Part shown: one piece after another, positions 1-12,600 of the stretch | How positions within the stretch are numbered: position 1 is the stretch's first letter | Layout of the letters: each line of letters starts with the position of its first letter | Assembly (NCBI GenBank): GCA_013365325.1 | Contig: JABVXV010000153.1 | Coordinates: 62,001 to 126,000 of the forward strand | Origin: Dipetalonema caudispina | Taxonomy: Eukaryota; Nematoda; Chromadorea; Rhabditida; Onchocercidae | Length of the DNA: 64,000 nucleotides | Reading direction: 5' to 3' | Position numbers and translations under genes: made by a program | The notes under the pieces: model-generated | Told to the model about the DNA's origin: nothing | Seen by the model: the letters and a program-made list of their open reading frames with translations, nothing else | The model's database searches: none

Positions 1-195
1 GGCAATAAATATTATCAAAGAATGATCAATTTAGAATGAATCAAATATAATATTTCATTTTGGATGAAAATAAGTGGAATGAAACAAACCTTATTAATTT
101 TTGTCATCAATTAAATTATAATCATCTTTTTTGTCTTTTTTTTCAACAAAAATAAAATTTTTTTTTTTTAATTCAAATTAAAATATAATTCTTAC

Positions 196-335
196 CCACA
201 ATATCTCTGAAATCCTGGTAATGGACGGTATGATTTAACGCATGAAGCGCAATCCTTATATTTTGTGCAATCACTGATAGTATCACCATTGATTACAATA
301 CAAAATACAAACAGTAGTAATGTAATTTGTAACAT
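196..335 (-). CDS. Secreted small Cys-rich protein, first exon (partial)
   Basis: The minus strand has an ATG at 335 followed by 46 codons plus two bases, ending at a good donor (GTAAGA, donor bases at 195-194). The product starts with a hydrophobic signal peptide of about 17 residues (MLQITLLLFVFCIVING). It then has a cysteine pattern C-x5-C-x2-C ending in a further Cys about 14 residues on, which recalls the start of a PSI/plexin-like module or of the Cys-rich N-terminus of some nematode secreted lipase-like proteins. The rest of the gene must lie left of the window. I do not recognise the family with certainty. The evidence is the combination of ATG, signal peptide, Cys spacing and donor site. 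It could be a short spurious ORF, but the leader is convincing. Confidence 0.5.
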
Positions 336-539
336 TTGTGAAATATATCCTTCCTAAACATCTCTCTTTATGAGAATTATTTTATAATAATTTAAAATTT
401 CTTCGCATACAATAACAATAATGGTATTATTTTTTTTTGGTGACAATAAAATTGTTATCATTATCATATTATCTTATCTAATCAACGTATATATAATATT
501 GAATAAATTTATTAACTGTGTAGAAACATCATACCAAAA

Positions 540-760
540 ATCAATTATTCAATATCGATTGCTTAATATAAAGTCATGCCGTATCACTTCACTCACTGTT
601 AGTTACTCAGTACTGATTACTTGATTTAAATTATGCAATATCAATTAATACCGATTACTCGACATAAAGTTAAACCGTATCAGTTATTTAACAGTAGTTA
701 TCCAATATTGATTGCTCGATATAAATTTTACCCGGATATCAGTTAATTGTTACAAATGAT
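540..760. repeat. Diverged short tandem repeat, about four units
   Basis: A phrase close to TTGATTGCTCGATATAAA recurs with cores starting at about 555, 613, 651 and 708 (spacings 58, 38 and 57). After several of the cores comes a second shared phrase close to CCGTATCAGTTA. The copies differ at many positions, so this is an old or degenerate array. No function is visible. Confidence 0.6.
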
Positions 761-2017
761 ATGTAGAACGAATGAATAGAAATAACTGCTGAGAAAGAAA
801 TATTCAAAAGAAAAGGATAGAAAATTCACATTTATTACTCTTAAAAAATGTTTTCTATCACCATTTTCTCTTATTATTTTATTTTCCAACTTTTTTTTCT
901 TTCTTTTTTTTTTTGAAAAATTTTTTCAGCAATTGAACAAACTGAATGATTTAATTCAGTTTATTTTAAATGATCAGATATAAATTAATATCTGTTTTTT
1001 TTTACCATACTCTAAACAATACTGTCCCATTGAAACATACAAAATGATAATAAGTAAATGGGATTTGTTATTATTCGAATCATTGCCCATATAATTTGCA
1101 GTTCAAATAAAACATTTGAAACTTTTTTTCGTCCTTAATTTTTTTTTTTGTCACCAATTCATCTGTTAAACAAAAATGCATTTTATATTTTAGGGCAATT
1201 CGTCAACGATAAATGTGTATTGGAACGAATGAAAATGTCTATTCGAGCAAAATATCATTCCTTTAAATGCGAAATTTTCGATAATTTAACAATAATTTCG
1301 TATATTTAACATAAATACCGATTAAAACAATATTTATAGCATTGTTATGTTGAAGCGAAATGTTCAAATATAAATGTGACTTAAGCAATAATTAAATTTC
1401 TTAATGGAATTATGGAAATTGAATATTAGCATGATTTTAATAGTAATTAAACCGCTTGGTGAAATTATAAAGTTTTAAACAATAATTGCTCTATCAAGAA
1501 ATCCGATACATAGATTCTGGCAAGTATCCGTTACTTGTTGCATTTTTGGTTAAATTGATTAATCAGTTCAAGAAGATCATTAAAATATACAATTAGTTAA
1601 GTATAAATTATCATGATTTCCTAATTACGCATACTCGATGCTGCAATAATTTTCTTATTTTTTTGGAAAATTTTTAGAAAAAAATACTTATCATATTTAA
1701 GGCATAAGATAAATGAAATGAAATTACAGTAAATTTCTGAAATGAAAAAAAAAAAATAAGATGGAATAAGTTGAAATTTTTATTCGGAAAAACACATTTT
1801 GTTGAATGCGTACCACATTTTGTATAATTGAAAAATTTGGTTTGTAGCGGTATAATTGTATGAAGGTCAGTCAATCATTATTGGATACATTCAACGTTCA
1901 TCAATTGTCCATTAAAATCTTTCTTTTTTAGGTCATCACACATCGATACACAATCATTCGTACACATCGACACACATCACATGGACAATTAGGTAGTGTA
2001 ATATATTTATGATAATC

Positions 2018-2270
2018 TATCAAATATTTATCATTATACAGTCGTTGTATGATCAAATTACATAGAATGATAATAGTATATCAATGATATTACACGGCTA
2101 AATTAATTATTATAAAATATTGATAATACTGTATCAAATCTTTGTCATTATACTACGACATTGCAAAATCAAGTCACATATTACAAAATATTAATAATAA
2201 TGTATCAACGACGTTACACGGGCAAATTATTTCTTGTAAAATATTGATGATAGTGTATCAAATATATATA
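2018..2270. repeat. Diverged tandem duplication, unit about 114-124 bp
   Basis: Two neighbouring units each begin with TATCAAAT (at 2018 and 2132), and a third start follows at 2256 before an AT run. Shared phrases inside the units include a CATTATAC stretch, a TATCAA-GA-TTACACGG stretch and AAAATATTGAT. The second unit is about 10 bp longer than the first. No ORF crosses it. Confidence 0.6.
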
Positions 2271-4661
2271 TATTTATTGATAATTTGATTAGCTTAAATA
2301 ATGATGGAATTTTTTAGAGTAATGATAAGGAATAAACTCATCGTATTCTTTCCTATCGAATACATGTGTATTGTATCTATTTATAATATTGTTATGATGT
2401 TGTATGCAGAAAATATGCAATAAAATTTGATTCGAATTAGATTAATTCATTCTACATGCATTTAGTTATGAATTTTTTTTTTTATTATTAGGAAAATTAT
2501 AAATTACACTTTAACTGATCAAATTTTGATTAGTGATTGAATGAATATTCTCTTTATTTTCTTTTTCCTGTTTCCTTTTTGAATTTCAGGGTTAGTGAAT
2601 CTCATTTTGTTCATAAATTAATAAAGTTCTGGTCAAAATTGCTCAATGGTTGAGATAAGAATGCAATTCGTGATATATGAACTAATTTAGAGATAAGTTC
2701 AAAATAATCGATATCTTTGCTTTAATTCTTGATCTGTTACATCACAACGGAGGAAGATTTTTAAAAAAGGAAATGAAATTTTATTTCAAATCAAGTCGAC
2801 TAATTTCTCAGCATTTCTTCTAAATTTTCTGCAGTAATATCAGAATATGATTAGGAGATTTTGCGCTGAATTTCTTTATGAACTTTCATCAATCGATTTA
2901 TCGTTTATGGTGACATTATATTTTTTAGCTACTTCATGAAATGTTTTTACCTGTTGTTGTTGTTGTTGTTGGATAATTTATATTAGCTGAAAGATATAAA
3001 AGAGTGTAGAAGGTTAAACACTGCTTAATTTAAAATATATTAGAAAATGATTTAAAGTTTAAGTGTTAATGATTAATGAAAAATACATTTCTTTGATAAA
3101 TTTGAAATTGATTTGAAATAGAAATCAATAACAAATTTGAAATAAACAAGTTTATTTTACTTCGAAACTAATGCAATCATAGTAACAATTAAATTTATAT
3201 TTGACAGTAATTATAGCTATAAATTTTTATGATACTATCATTAATTACAATGACAATGATAAAGTCACTCCTTCAATTTATTAAATAAATTTGCATGTCA
3301 AATTACAGTGATTTATTATCATTATATTCAAATATAATTGATTGAAATATGTGATTTAAATATGGTAAAAGCACGAATATGAAAGAAAAAATTTACTTCA
3401 TTTATGCTGTGATCATTTACATCAACGTGGAATACTTCTTGTTTCTGTTATAACTAATATTACTTCTTAAAATTCTTAAGGTAACGGAATATAGTTGGTG
3501 TGTAATTCAAGGTAGTTTTAAAGGATCATATTTATTATGTCTCGAAATCATATTATTCGAATCATTTTAAAATAATTATTTAAAGAACTCATATGATGAA
3601 AAAAAAATACCGTAATAGTTGATAATTTCTTGCTTTATTACTTGAAATACTACGAAGTACCGTACCATTCCGTTATAAATTAAATTTATCAGCCACTACT
3701 AATTATGGTATTTAATGAGTGTTAAAAGAAATAGTTGTAGGTAACATATTTACTTTGGTTACATATTAAAGTATGCTGCAACAGTAATAGGGAGGAAATG
3801 GTAAATAATGCGGTATAAATAAGGGTGATCTATTCACCATTGCGTAAAATTATTTTAAAAATCGATTTTAGATTTAAAAGTTTAATTCAGTTTCAATTCT
3901 TTTTTTGAGTTTCGAATATAACAGATTAGCTTCTTAGTTTTGCTCCTTTCCGAGCTTATAAATCTTATTTATAAACAAAATTTATATTCAAAATTACTTC
4001 TTGCAAAATTATTTTAAATTTAAGTTTGAGAAAAAGGTATGAGAAAAAAAAGAAGATTTATAGAAGAAGAATTTAAATTTTGAACTGTTAAAAGAAAAAA
4101 AAAAAAAATGAAAGCAAGAAAAGGCAGCGAAAGGGAAGAAATGATATTGTATTAGCATTATTTACTGATAATTGCCTCAAATTTTTCATCTTCTTCAGAC
4201 GATATTTAATGCCAATATTTCCGCATCAAATATCTTTTACATTTTGCATACTTATTCATGTCTTATATGCCATGTTGATCAATTCAAATACTATCAATTT
4301 CGTTCTTCCTTTTCTCCTTTTAACTGTTATTTTCACTTGTTTAACTTAAATATTTGTTCATTGGAAAAGTAAATATTTAAAATTTGTATGGTAAATTTCA
4401 CAAGAACATCAGTCATTGTCTTATTAAAAAAATCAATTAAAAAGTTAATTGATTAGTGCCTAGCGAAACGAATAGTTTTGTTGTATTTCTGTACTTATAA
4501 TATTATTCTGTCTAATGAATCGTAAGATTTTGATCATAATCATTTTTAACTTTTTTTCAGCATTTTAATTCTTCAGTACTTCTCTAAATTTAAAATATTT
4601 CTTTCATATTACTTCGATTTTTCTTTTATATCCATTATTAATATGTATCAGCTAATGTTCG

Positions 4662-4695
4662 TCTTCAGGATATCATTTGTTTGATCCATGATATT
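4662..4695 (+). promoter_or_regulatory. Likely spliced-leader or 5' intron acceptor before the synthase start
   Basis: TCTTCAG ends at 4668, 27 bases before the ATG at 4696. The coding frame is open upstream only as far as a stop at 4639, so the ATG at 4696 is the first in-frame methionine after that stop. A nematode trans-splice acceptor or the 3' end of a 5' intron would fit. A second TTTTTTTCAG lies at about 4551-4560. RNA evidence would be needed to choose between them. Confidence 0.4.
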
Positions 4696-6690
4696 ATGGC
4701 CTATAAATATGATCCGGAAGACATACCGGACATCGCAAACATAGCCAATGAACGGAATGACCGTCGTAACATTCCAAGGAAACAGAATGAGTGCGAAAAT
4801 CAAGGAAGGAGCAAACTGCCTAGGAATCAAATATGCAGTAAATGGGATGATGAATGGAAGGAAGGTAAATCAGAAAAGTTGAATATCAGAAGAGAGCAAA
4901 CGGATGAAGAAGAAGAAGACAAAAAAGGGTCGGGAATCGAAAATAATACAAATATTGGAAATGTAAGCAGTCGAAATCAAGAATTCAAAGACAATAAAGG
5001 ATTAGAAAAGATTGAATGGGCTGAAACACAGCAAATCCCGGGATTACTGGTAAATATCCAGGAAAAATCTTCATTAACAGTATCATCCTTCCAAATATTA
5101 TCAGATACTTTTCAACAATATCACACTCATTGCTGCAATGCTTTTCATATAAGCCCCAATGATTCGGCAACAGAAACCTTAGAGGAATGTGCTGCCATGA
5201 CATATGCTATCACCAGATTATTGTTCCATATTGGCTTTAATCCGGAAAGAATAGCAGTTTCTGGACTTGATACATTAATGATGTTAGCTGCCAAAGATGC
5301 AATGAAGCTTGACGATGCTTGTTATGCGTGGAAAACTATTGCATCTTTACTAAACGATGGTATTGATTCGGAAATCGCTGAACAAATCAATACAGTACTA
5401 TTGAAATTAGATATTAACTTTCAGAAAATAACTTCGCTAATTAATATTCAACGATTAACACTATCGGATACAGAATCTCTCACAGTAGCAATTCTTACTA
5501 ATGAGGAGCAAAATCAACAATTTCTAAATAGCCGAGTGGAATCCTATATGATATTTGGCTCCAGAAATAATTGCCCAGTAAAACATATTGAAAAATTTGA
5601 TGATTTCATAGCATTTATTACTTTGCAGAAAAATTCTAAACTTCTTGAAGCTTTGCAGAAAGCTACAATTCAAAGAAAAAATACATCCAATCATCATGTC
5701 AAACTCCAACTTTGCCGGTCGGAAAAATCATTGAATCAAAATAATACAGAAGTTTTCAGCGTGCAAGTAAATTTGAAAAAGGAAAAATACTTATTCGCTC
5801 ATTTGGTACATAATCGTAACATTTTATCAGCTGCAACATTACTTACTACTGTTTACGGTGTATTGTCAAATAAAAAATGTATTTTAAAAGATGCAACCTT
5901 CTTGTTTCCTGTTACTTTTGCATCAGAAAACGAAATTATTAATTTTAATATTCGAATTTCTGCTGAGATATGTACTGTTACATATGGAAAACATCAATGT
6001 GTCACATTACGATTTGATGAATCTTATCCAGGAATGCATTCCGAAGCCAGGAATAATTGGGAATCGGAAGATATTTCCCGTAGCACTAATAAATTAAGGG
6101 CCGAATCTGAGCTAAATGCAAAATTAGTTACAGAAAAAGAATTTTATAGTGAAATGGAGCAGTATCACTATCAGTATCATGAAGAATTTCGTTGTGTTCG
6201 AAAATTGATGATAAATGAGGATAGTGGTGTGGTAGAACTTTCACCAAGTGAACATCTCGATGTTCTAATCGATGGAGCGATGCAAGCAATCGTTTTCATT
6301 TATATGCAACAATATGGTATGAAATCAATAACTTTGGTACCATTTCATATTCGGAGAACGAAGATTGTAAGCATTACGGAACAAGCAATTCCGATGGAAA
6401 ATTTTGATGATGTCAATATATCAGCATTTGTTAAAGCTGAATTACAAAATGGACAACTTTTGGGCTCATTTGAATTTGCAACTGATAAAATCGCTGTTGC
6501 AGCGTATGCTATAAGTTTTTATCCAATGACGCCTGATAATATGGTAAAATCATTGTTAAAAGAAAGAATCCAATCGTCAAATCCTCTCAAATCACAAAGC
6601 GATTCTCATTACGAGGCACTATTAAAACCGGAAGTGAAAGAATCAGGGAACAAAAATGAGTTGTCAAAAATGATATTAAATAGATTGATG
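4696..6690 (+). other. Synthase N-terminus: charged tail, AT remnant, DH-like domain
   Basis: Residues 1 to about 130 are charged and low-complexity, probably disordered. Around nt 5110-5360 a segment reads like the middle of an acyltransferase (a GFNPERIAVSGLDTL stretch, then an AA-AMKLDDA stretch), but the GHSxG serine site is replaced by SGLDT, so it should be inactive. From about 5755 comes a double-hotdog DH-like domain. His369 sits at the start of the HxxxGxxxxP motif, but the Gly and Pro are changed to Asn and Ser. The second motif, IDGAMQ with Asp526, is kept. A dehydratase-like or product-template-like remnant is my reading; activity is doubtful. No loading ligase or starter carrier is visible. 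Confidence 0.6.
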
Positions 6691-9600
6691 TTACAGGACA
6701 AAAATTTAATATGCATTAAATCGATTGCATGTCGTTTACCCAAAACTATTAATGATCCGGCTGAATTTTGGGATGCTCTTAAAACTGGTCAAATAATGGC
6801 AAGTAAAATTCCAAATTCGAGGATCAGCGGAAGAGATAGCTTAGCTCGAAGCCAATATGGCCATCCTGTTAGGTGTGCTAATTTTCTGGCAAATGATATC
6901 AGTCATTTTGATGCAGCATTTTTTGGCATTTCACGAAGTGAAGCTGAAAAAATAGATCCACAGCAACGGATACTTCTAGAATGTGTATATGAATGCATGG
7001 AAAATGCTGGATTAACATCGTTGAAAGATACCGGATTTTTTGTCGGTTTTATGGCAAATGAATATCCGGACATTGTGAAAAGTCATGATGCTGTATCGAT
7101 GCTTGGTTCTAGCGCCAGTGTTGTTAGTGGACGATTGAATTATTTGTTTGGAAGTACAGGACCAGCTATTACGCTTGATACAGCGTGTAGCTCAAGCTTA
7201 GTTGCACTACAAGCAGCAATTCATGCATTGCTTGATGGACATTGTACAACAGCTATCGTTGCTGGAGTTAATTTAATTTTAACAGAACAAAGTATCGGTC
7301 AACGAGCAAACGGTAATTTATTAGCTGACGATGGTATATGTCGTAGTTTCGACGCACGATCAAGCGGATATGGAAGAGCAGACGGGTGTGTAGCACTTCT
7401 TTTAAGTATCATCAATAAAGAAGCAGAACAAAGTGATTGCATGGTAAGCATCGTTTCAACATGCATAGGTCATAATGGACAAAGCGTATCACTTACCGCA
7501 CCCAATGGTTGTGCTCAAGAAAAATTACTTCGAGATTGTTTAAGTAAGATTCAAGGTAATCAATCTGTCAATTATTGGGAAACACACGGTACGGGTACTA
7601 TAATTGGTGATGCTATCGAGTTGAAAGCATTACAAGCTAATCTACAACAATGTTTGATTAGTACTGTGAAAACACATTTTGGACATTCAGAAGCTGCTGC
7701 TGGTGCTGCTGGATTAGCTAAAATTCTACTACAATTCAAATATGAATACATTCCAAAACATGGATCTTATCAATTTCTACAAAACTTACGAAATGGAACA
7801 TTATATTTACCTGTTATTGGTGAAGAATGGATAGATGCATTAGCTGGGATAAGTTCATTTGGTATTAGTGGAACGAATGCTATGGCAGTATTACGATCTG
7901 AAAAAATAACTCATAAGCGATCTGAAAGGAGAATAACAACAAATTGGCAAACATGTATTTGTCCAATATCGGCAAAAAGTAAGGAATCGTTGAATATGTT
8001 AACGATAAGCTATCAAACAATGCTTGAAAATACTTTTCAAAAGATGGAAGATATTTGTTCAACAGCAGCACTTCATCGGAATCATATGCAATATCGTGCT
8101 ATCATCTTGTTACGTAAAGGAAAGATTATGCAAAAATGGATGAATTACGAAAAATCTGAAAAGCAAGAAATGATTGGATTAAAATTATTCAGTGATTCAT
8201 ACCTATACGTACTTCCTTGGTTTTACTCAACTTTTCCGAAATTCAGAATGAATTTCAATATTTATTTTCCACTGATGAAGAATTTTGCAATGCAACAAAT
8301 TTCTGTCAAATCTCGGCGAACTCAAAGTATTATTATTTTAACAGGCCTTTTAGGTTTGATTACTTTTTTACATGATATCGGTATTAAATTGAGAGCTATT
8401 CATGCCTATGATAGTCTATCGCTAACTGCAGCTCTCTTAATTACAGGTAAATTAAAGTTTACCAGCATCAATAATATAGCATACTCAAATATACAAATTT
8501 TTACGCAAAAAATTTCCAGAACAAATAAGTATATCGACAATTATAAATGGTATAAATTACATATCATAAATGATCGGAAGACTTTTGAATATGAAATGAT
8601 GGAAATGATTGCAATATCATATCTACAAGGAGATTGCATTAATTGGGCATATTTATACTCGTTGCCTTTTCATCCGATTACACTTCCGAATTATCAGTTT
8701 AAACGTGAATCGTACTGGATTACCGAAAATTCATCAACAATCGATCATTGGTTAATTGGCGGATTGATGAAAGAAGATGAGGATGAATGCATTTTCATCA
8801 ATCAAATTAGCAAAATGACAAATGCTGAATTAATGGCTTTTAAATATGATGGACAAATGCGCTTTTCTTTTGGTATTTATTGCGAAGCTATCATACAAGC
8901 ACTTCAGCTTACTTTTTTGAAGAATTTCACCGAACAAACACGATCTTATCGCTTCAAGGATATAACAATGATAAAATATCTTGTACGAGAAAATGATTGG
9001 ATAAAAACAACAATTAAGAAGTATGCAGATGAGAAATTTTACGTAAAATTAATGTGCGCATCAAATATTATTTGTGAAGCAAACATTATGCTTATTGCTT
9101 ATACGATTCCAACGAAAGCATTAAATGTCACTCAAAATGGAAACTTCATTACAAAACCGAATTTTTATGAAATTCTTAACGGTAAAGGAATACTATATGA
9201 AGGAATTTATCAAATGATCACTCGCACTTCTTCTAATGAAAAAATATTTGCAGCAAAATGTCGCTATCAAATTTTTCTCATGATAGAAGCAATAATACAA
9301 GCAGCATGCTACAGTGATGTTTTAAAACTGTACGACATTTATGGTAAAAAGAAATTTACCATAGAAAATTTAAATTTTCACACATTTTTGTCCGAATCGA
9401 TATATATATGGGTAGAAAATCGTGAAATAATTGCATACAATGGAAGTGATAATAGGATGATAATCAGCGTAAATTTGAATAACAAGAAAGTTAAAGAGAA
9501 ATTTAGCACAATGAAATATGAGAAAGAAAAGAATGAAGCAAAATTGGATCAATTTGTCAACTCTTCCTCTACTACTTATCAAGAATGCGCTGATAAAGTG

Positions 9601-12600
9601 CGACAAGCTGTTGAAGATATCCGGAAAGATGATAGTCCAATTAGCAATGAACAATTATCGTCATCATTCGCTGAACTTGGTCTTGATTCGTTGGCAATTA
9701 CTGATCTTGCTAATCGTCTAAATACTATTTATTTTCCTGGTATGCAAATTGGTGCAATAGATCTGTTCAATTATCCCAATATTTATTTATTAACGGATGC
9801 GATTCATACTCGTAAAATTACTTATAATAAAGAAAAAAAGGTGAGCCAAATGATGAAAGAGCATTCTGATATTACCACTACTTTGGATGAATCCATGACG
9901 ATGGATGAAGATGAAAGTTGTGTATATGCACAAATATTCCTTAAGGAGCGATCAAGAAATGATTGTATAACTGTTATCATAACTGATAAGAAATTCAGAA
10001 TGGGAAGGAAATCGGCTGACGAACTTGTAATCGTTGTGAGAAACAGAACACAAAGATGTAGAAACATTCGGGATGACAATGGAATACTTTATTTAAATAC
10101 GAGAAATCCTGAAAATTTCAAGCGCAATTTTTTATCATATTTAAATGATCATAGAACAGCAATGGTCAGATTTGAATTAAGTAGCAATTTCCCCTTACGA
10201 TATCTTGCAGAAGTTTTACTTCAACTTACAGATGTAATCATTCAATCCAATCATACTTATGTCTTTTCCAGTAAATCTGAATGTGGTAGTGCTAATGCAT
10301 TTGCATTAGGATTTGCTAGAAGTTTAGCAGCAGAATTATATCCTAAAGTGCAATATGAATGGAATTTCATTTTACAAAAAATTTCAAATTTAAAGAAATA
10401 TATGGAAGGGTTACCAAAATTGTTGCATACAAATGAAAAGAATTCGAAAGAAAGATGGCTTATTACTGGTGGTCTTGGTGGAATTGGTTGGCAAATGGCT
10501 AAATTCATTGGATACAATCGTAAAATTTCCCATCTTTTTTTGCTTGGTAGAAAGGAACCAAACGAAATACAATACGAAGAAATGAACAAAATGCGTGATA
10601 GTTTAGGTGTTGATGTACGAGCAATTTCTGTCGATTTGACATCTAAAATGCAAATGAAAGAATTTTTTGAAAATTTACAAATATCGCTAACGAGTGTTAT
10701 TCACAGTGCAGGATGTATACATGATGCATTAGCATCTAAACAAAATCTTTCAACTTTTCGACTTGTAACTGAAGCGAAATGTGATGGATTATTAATTTTG
10801 GAAAAATTATGTCATTCACATCCAATTAAACATTTTATTGTTAATTCGTCCATTTCTGCAATAATTGGTAACCGTGGCCAATGTAACTATTCGGCAGCTA
10901 ATGCATTTATTGACGAAATTATGCTTGAACGTCGTGCAAAAGGACTTCCGGCAACAATAATTAATTGGGGAAATTGGTTGGAAATTGGAATGGCGGTTAA
11001 AGCCAATAAAATTTTAAACGAAATGGGATTTATTGGTTTGAAAACGCGACAAGCGATGAGTTATTTACAGATCGCCATTGATCATGCTCCGACAAGAATG
11101 ATTGTCATTCAGCTTGATATTCGGAAAATTTTGCATTATCGTCCTGATCTAGCTGTTGTATTTCTAAATACTACAAGCGAAAATAATGTGCTGACAACCA
11201 GAAAGAGTATTCCGGAGCAGGCTATAAACCAACGGAGTCAACTATGCGTTGATCAGTCAACAGGTGATACATTGAAAGAATGTAGCAAAAATGAGGAAGA
11301 AATTGACCGAATTTGTGAAAATGACATTCGCTGCCTTAAATCGGTGATTGCCAAAACGTTGGAGGAAATAGCTGGAGAAGCAGTAACTACCGAGGATTAC
11401 CAAAGGAGTTTTATGGATCTTGGTCTTGATTCTCTCAAAATATATCGATTTGTAACCAGGTTGACGGAAAAAGTTGAAATAAAGCCTACTCTAAATGTGC
11501 TGGCAATATTTGAACATCCAACAATCGATCAACTTTCTCATTATATCGGATCATTATTTTATCGCATAAAAGAACATTCAAAAAAGGTAACCATTGTTGA
11601 CAATTTCCAGTCAAAGCACGAGGAAAATTTTGAAAATATTGCTAAAAACTTCACATTTCTCATGCTCCATTCAAAAAATAAAGAAAAATTGGGGGAAGAA
11701 AAAGTTCATTTTCTCGATTTACTCGATCAATCGTCCCGAATCGCCAAAATATTATCAAATCGATCATTTGCAAATGATCAATCTAACGGTTATTTGCATA
11801 TTATTTGGGGTTCAAAGTACAAAATATTACGAAATAATTTGACAAATTTCGAAATTATTCCTAATATCGTGCAATCTCGAAAGCCAATCATATGCTTCAT
11901 GGTCAGTGGTCAAGGAAGCCAAGTATGGAATATGGGTAGACAGCTAAGTTGCATTTTCCCGTTTTTCCGAAAAATATTCGATGAAACATTAAATGCTGCA
12001 ACTTGTTATATGCCCAAGGGATGTGTAAATATTCGCGATGTAATTTATCAATGGCATCATCGAGAGTTATTGTATAAGACGGAATATACTCAACCGATTA
12101 TTTATTGTTTTGCATATTCACTTGCAAAATTTTATGAATTTTGCGGTGTGCAAGCTACTTATTTTGTTGGGCATAGTATTGGAGAACTTGTTGCTTGTAC
12201 GTTAGCTGGTCGAATATCTCTCAATGATGCATTAAAATTGGTCATACGACGGGGTGAAATTCTCGGATGTATCAGAGGAATGGGTAAAATGATTGCAGTA
12301 AAGAGAAATGATGCCGAAAAACTTCAACGATATAGTGGGATGAGTCGTGCAGCTGAAAATAGCAGCAAACAAATCGTTTTATCGGGTAATAATCGATCAG
12401 CCAAATTATGCTTACATTTCGCACAATTGTATCAGTGTTCGGTTACAGTAATTGATGATTGTTATCCTTTCCATAGTTCGGCAATTGATGATACATTACT
12501 AGAGCAATATACGATGGAATGCAGAAAAGTGAAATTACAAAAAACGAAGACAAGAAATGTTGTTAGCAATTGCACTGGTCAATTTATGGATTGCACAACG

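Larger units (their letters stand above)
336..4661. other. Intergenic region, no convincing gene
   Basis: About 4.3 kb of AT-rich DNA between the minus-strand secreted-protein exon and the giant synthase. The two genes point away from each other, so promoters for both should lie here. The ORFs present are short, low-complexity and show no recognisable motif or splice context. The visible structure is two diverged tandem repeats (540-760 and 2018-2270), a TGT trinucleotide run at about 2952-2970 and scattered homopolymer T or A tracts. An upstream non-coding or short coding exon of the synthase could be hidden here but I cannot support one. Confidence 0.5.

Noticed and set aside
4681..4695. 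Earlier start of the synthase frame at a TTG
   Set aside because: The codon at 4681 is TTG, not ATG. The first in-frame ATG after the stop at 4639 is at 4696, and nematode genes rarely start at TTG.
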